Source of the DNA: Lethocerus indicus
Taxonomy: Eukaryota > Arthropoda > Insecta > Hemiptera > Belostomatidae
Assembly: GCA_019843655.1 (NCBI GenBank)
Contig: JACDQD010000011.1
Location: 4,816,604-4,880,603, forward strand
DNA length: 64,000 nt
Direction of reading: 5' to 3'
The position numbers and the translations under genes were made by a program. Numbering within the stretch: the first letter of the stretch is position 1; the number at the start of each line of letters is the position of its first letter. This document shows positions 61,820 through 64,000 of the stretch, piece by piece. A model generated the notes under the pieces. It made no database searches and had not been told where the DNA came from. It worked only from the letters and a program-made list of their open reading frames with translations.

Positions 61820-61839
61820 GGTCTAATTGAAATTAGACC
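61820..61839. other. Perfect 20-bp dyad
   Basis: GGTCTAATT, two bases GA, AATTAGACC. The half-site contains TAATT, a homeodomain-type core, so a dimeric binding site is possible but unproven. Confidence 0.75.
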
Positions 61840-64000
61840 GTTAGCGGCGTTAGAGAAACTGTATTTCGCCCGAGCGTGCACCGCGGAAGTAAACTTCGCT
61901 GGACCGGAATAGTCGGTTGGGGCCGACGTGTAAATATAAAAAATAACCCAGCTCATGTCATTAATTAGAAAGTTCTTAGTTTCGTAAAATACGACGCATA
62001 AGTACAGCGTAGAAATACTCGTAATGAATTTCCGTTATAAGAAGGGTAGCAAATAAATTGTGCATATTTTTTTTATACATTTGTGGCAATAAAACAAAGA
62101 GATCAGTGATTAACCATAACCATGAAATGAAGCATTTTTATATATGTTTATGTACGCGGCACACTGAATCATATTGTTCCAAATTTAAGAACAAAATATT
62201 TCCCCGTAAATATTCGCCCACCTCCCCCATTCGCACCTGAAGTCAGTTCTTAATTAGGATCAGTACTTAATTCGATTAAAAACCATCATAATTAGTCGTA
62301 GGAAACAAAACAGGATACAGGGAAGTTATTTATAAAACTTAAGAGAGACGACGTAGTCGGAATCGACAGGTATGTTCAAAATAATGACGGCAGAAAACTC
62401 CAGACGGGTTTGTAAAACCTCGAGACGTTATGTTAATTACAAAACCTTGACATTTTATTTTATCTTTACAGAAGTCTGAATCGCGGAAGTCTTGAGTATC
62501 AGAAAAGGCTGGCAGTTCTATTCATAACCCCCAGGGACCGAAACGGTAGATCAAATATCGGGCCGAAGTGAAAGGCCATTCAAAGATATTGTAGCCGTGC
62601 TCGAGATAATTAGCGTTTTAAGTTTAGATACCGAAGAAACGGTGGCCACCACTTGAAGTAAAGGGGAGGAACAACTATCTGGTGCTTATCTATTTTTACT
62701 TCGAGCGGGGTGCATGTCAATTATGAACCTCGGTCTACACACATTCTCGGTCGGAGGTGTAGTTTTTACGTTACATTCCTTATACGTGGAATACGGCAAA
62801 TGGAGATTGGGGGCTCTATAAGGGGAGAACAACTGAAGCGAAAGGAAGAACGTTCAGACGATACGAGGCCACATCTCGTATGATTTTCCATATACTTTCA
62901 AATAAATCTATAGAGACCCATATTAATTTTTCGAAGGATGAATTCATCACTGAATTATTATTTACAAATTGAAAACTTTTATTATAGTCCAGAATACCAT
63001 TAACGTTGATAAGTCTGTCAAAAGAATAATAAAACATTTGTAAAAGCCAGACAGCGCGAGTTTTACAGACATTTCGACTAAATACAACGTGCCTCACGAT
63101 TTAGCAATATTATAAGACCTTTTGATTGAAGGGGTAGAATAGCACAATAAATTGCGTACAACATGTACAGATCGCGGTCACAGGCCAAGGACCAATTGTT
63201 AATTTAATTTGATTTCGTCAGCTGTGAGGATCGAGCCGCAGTCATGCTGCAGTGATTAATTACATTCTAGACGCCTAGCGGCCTTAAATAGATAAATCTT
63301 TTATCTGTCAATAAAAATCTATCGACACATCTTACATAAACGTACACAAGGTTGATGGACCATATGCGTATATGAACCGACAAACAATAAGGAATACTTA
63401 TCCCAAAATTCGAGGTTTCCTAACAAAAACCAAATTCATGAGAACAAACGCAGATATAACAATTCTTAAATATAATTTTTCGAGTTTTTTAAATAAAATG
63501 AAAGACCATAGGGATTCCTCTGACAAGGTTGAGAGGATAAAGAAGAAGAAGAACTAAAGTGGAATATTTAATCAAAAAACAAACTAAAAGTAACAGATAA
63601 CCGTTACCGTGTCAGGTAGTTAACCGAATGATAAGTTCAAATAATGACTAATAAAATGAAAGTTATACCGAGTTCAGTACGGCCTTAAATCGGCGCTTTC
63701 CAACGTTACTGTACCTCCGCCCCACTTTTGCATTAAAAAAAATAAAATGGTTGCGCCCCTATTTCGTAACAATCCGATTTCTCATAAACACTGCCCCGAT
63801 ATTATAATTTATTTAATGAGCTACAAACATTATACCGTATTCCGTATAAATATAGTCCTTAGACGTCAAAAAATATTTCTTTAAAATAAGTAAAAATAAT
63901 TTTTATTAGAAAACATTATTATTTTAATGTCATGGTCGGTTTTCAGTAAAAATTTGACACAGATTTTTACTTTATTTTTGGTATTAATGAATTATATTTT

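Larger units (their letters stand above)
56011..64000. other. Noncoding, mixed composition
   Basis: GC-rich patches at about 56280-56620, 57400-57850, 58180-58620, 59000-59400, 60000-60260, 60780-61130 and 61480-61920 carry overlapping chance frames on both strands. Structures present are the 11-bp triplet at 57921, the GA tract at 60867 and the dyad at 61820. The last 2 kb is AT-rich with nothing recognisable. Confidence 0.55.

Noticed and set aside
1..64000. Prokaryotic genes, CRISPR arrays, phage or viral genome
   Set aside because: There are no operon-like frames, ribosome binding sites, repeat-spacer arrays or long viral frames. Intron signals and MITEs indicate a eukaryotic nuclear sequence.
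1..64000. Autonomous LINE, LTR retrotransposon or DNA transposase genes
   Set aside because: No frame shows reverse transcriptase, integrase, RNase H or transposase motifs, and no long terminal repeats over 100 bp were noticed.

Overview
Type of DNA. The window looks like nuclear DNA of a eukaryote, most likely an arthropod and probably an insect. There is no operon-like packing. No reading frame exceeds about 180 codons. The only convincing coding piece is a single exon with canonical GT-AG splice signals. Dinucleotide microsatellites are common, and there is at least one mariner-type element with TA-flanked inverted ends. CG dinucleotides are frequent, so strong CpG loss from methylation is not apparent. 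I found no rRNA, no tRNA that folds acceptably, no CRISPR array and no prokaryotic signal. The taxonomic call is inference. Layout. The best-supported feature is a 219-nt internal exon on the minus strand at 23190-23408. It is phase 0 at both ends, encodes 73 residues with a glycine run, and belongs to a gene I cannot name. A weaker candidate short exon lies upstream on the same strand at 31076-31122. If both belong to one gene, much or all of the window is the introns and flanks of one large, sparsely exonic gene. Weaker splice-bounded or well-started reading frames lie at 12019-12096 (-), 17900-18319 (-), 18427-18811 (+), 40926-40994 (+) and 55588-55916 (+). They are listed so they can be tested, not as established genes. 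Repeats. Four short dispersed families recur as diverged copies. R1 is a 210-bp element with 37-bp inverted ends (full copy 3332-3541, fragments elsewhere). R2 is about 270 bp (33441-33715 and 46961-47215, with shorter pieces at six other places). R3 is at 11863-11966 and 26917-27000. R4 is at 31590-31680 and 43211-43291. A 325-bp mariner-type MITE is at 45904-46228. A hammerhead-like core of the kind carried by Penelope-like retroelements is on the minus strand at 42263-42327. Background. Elsewhere the sequence alternates between AT-rich stretches and CpG-containing GC-rich patches of a few hundred bases. These patches account for most of the longer chance reading frames and could be regulatory or conserved noncoding elements. 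No set of genes here visibly works together as a pathway, and I see no clear evidence of a novel multi-gene system.
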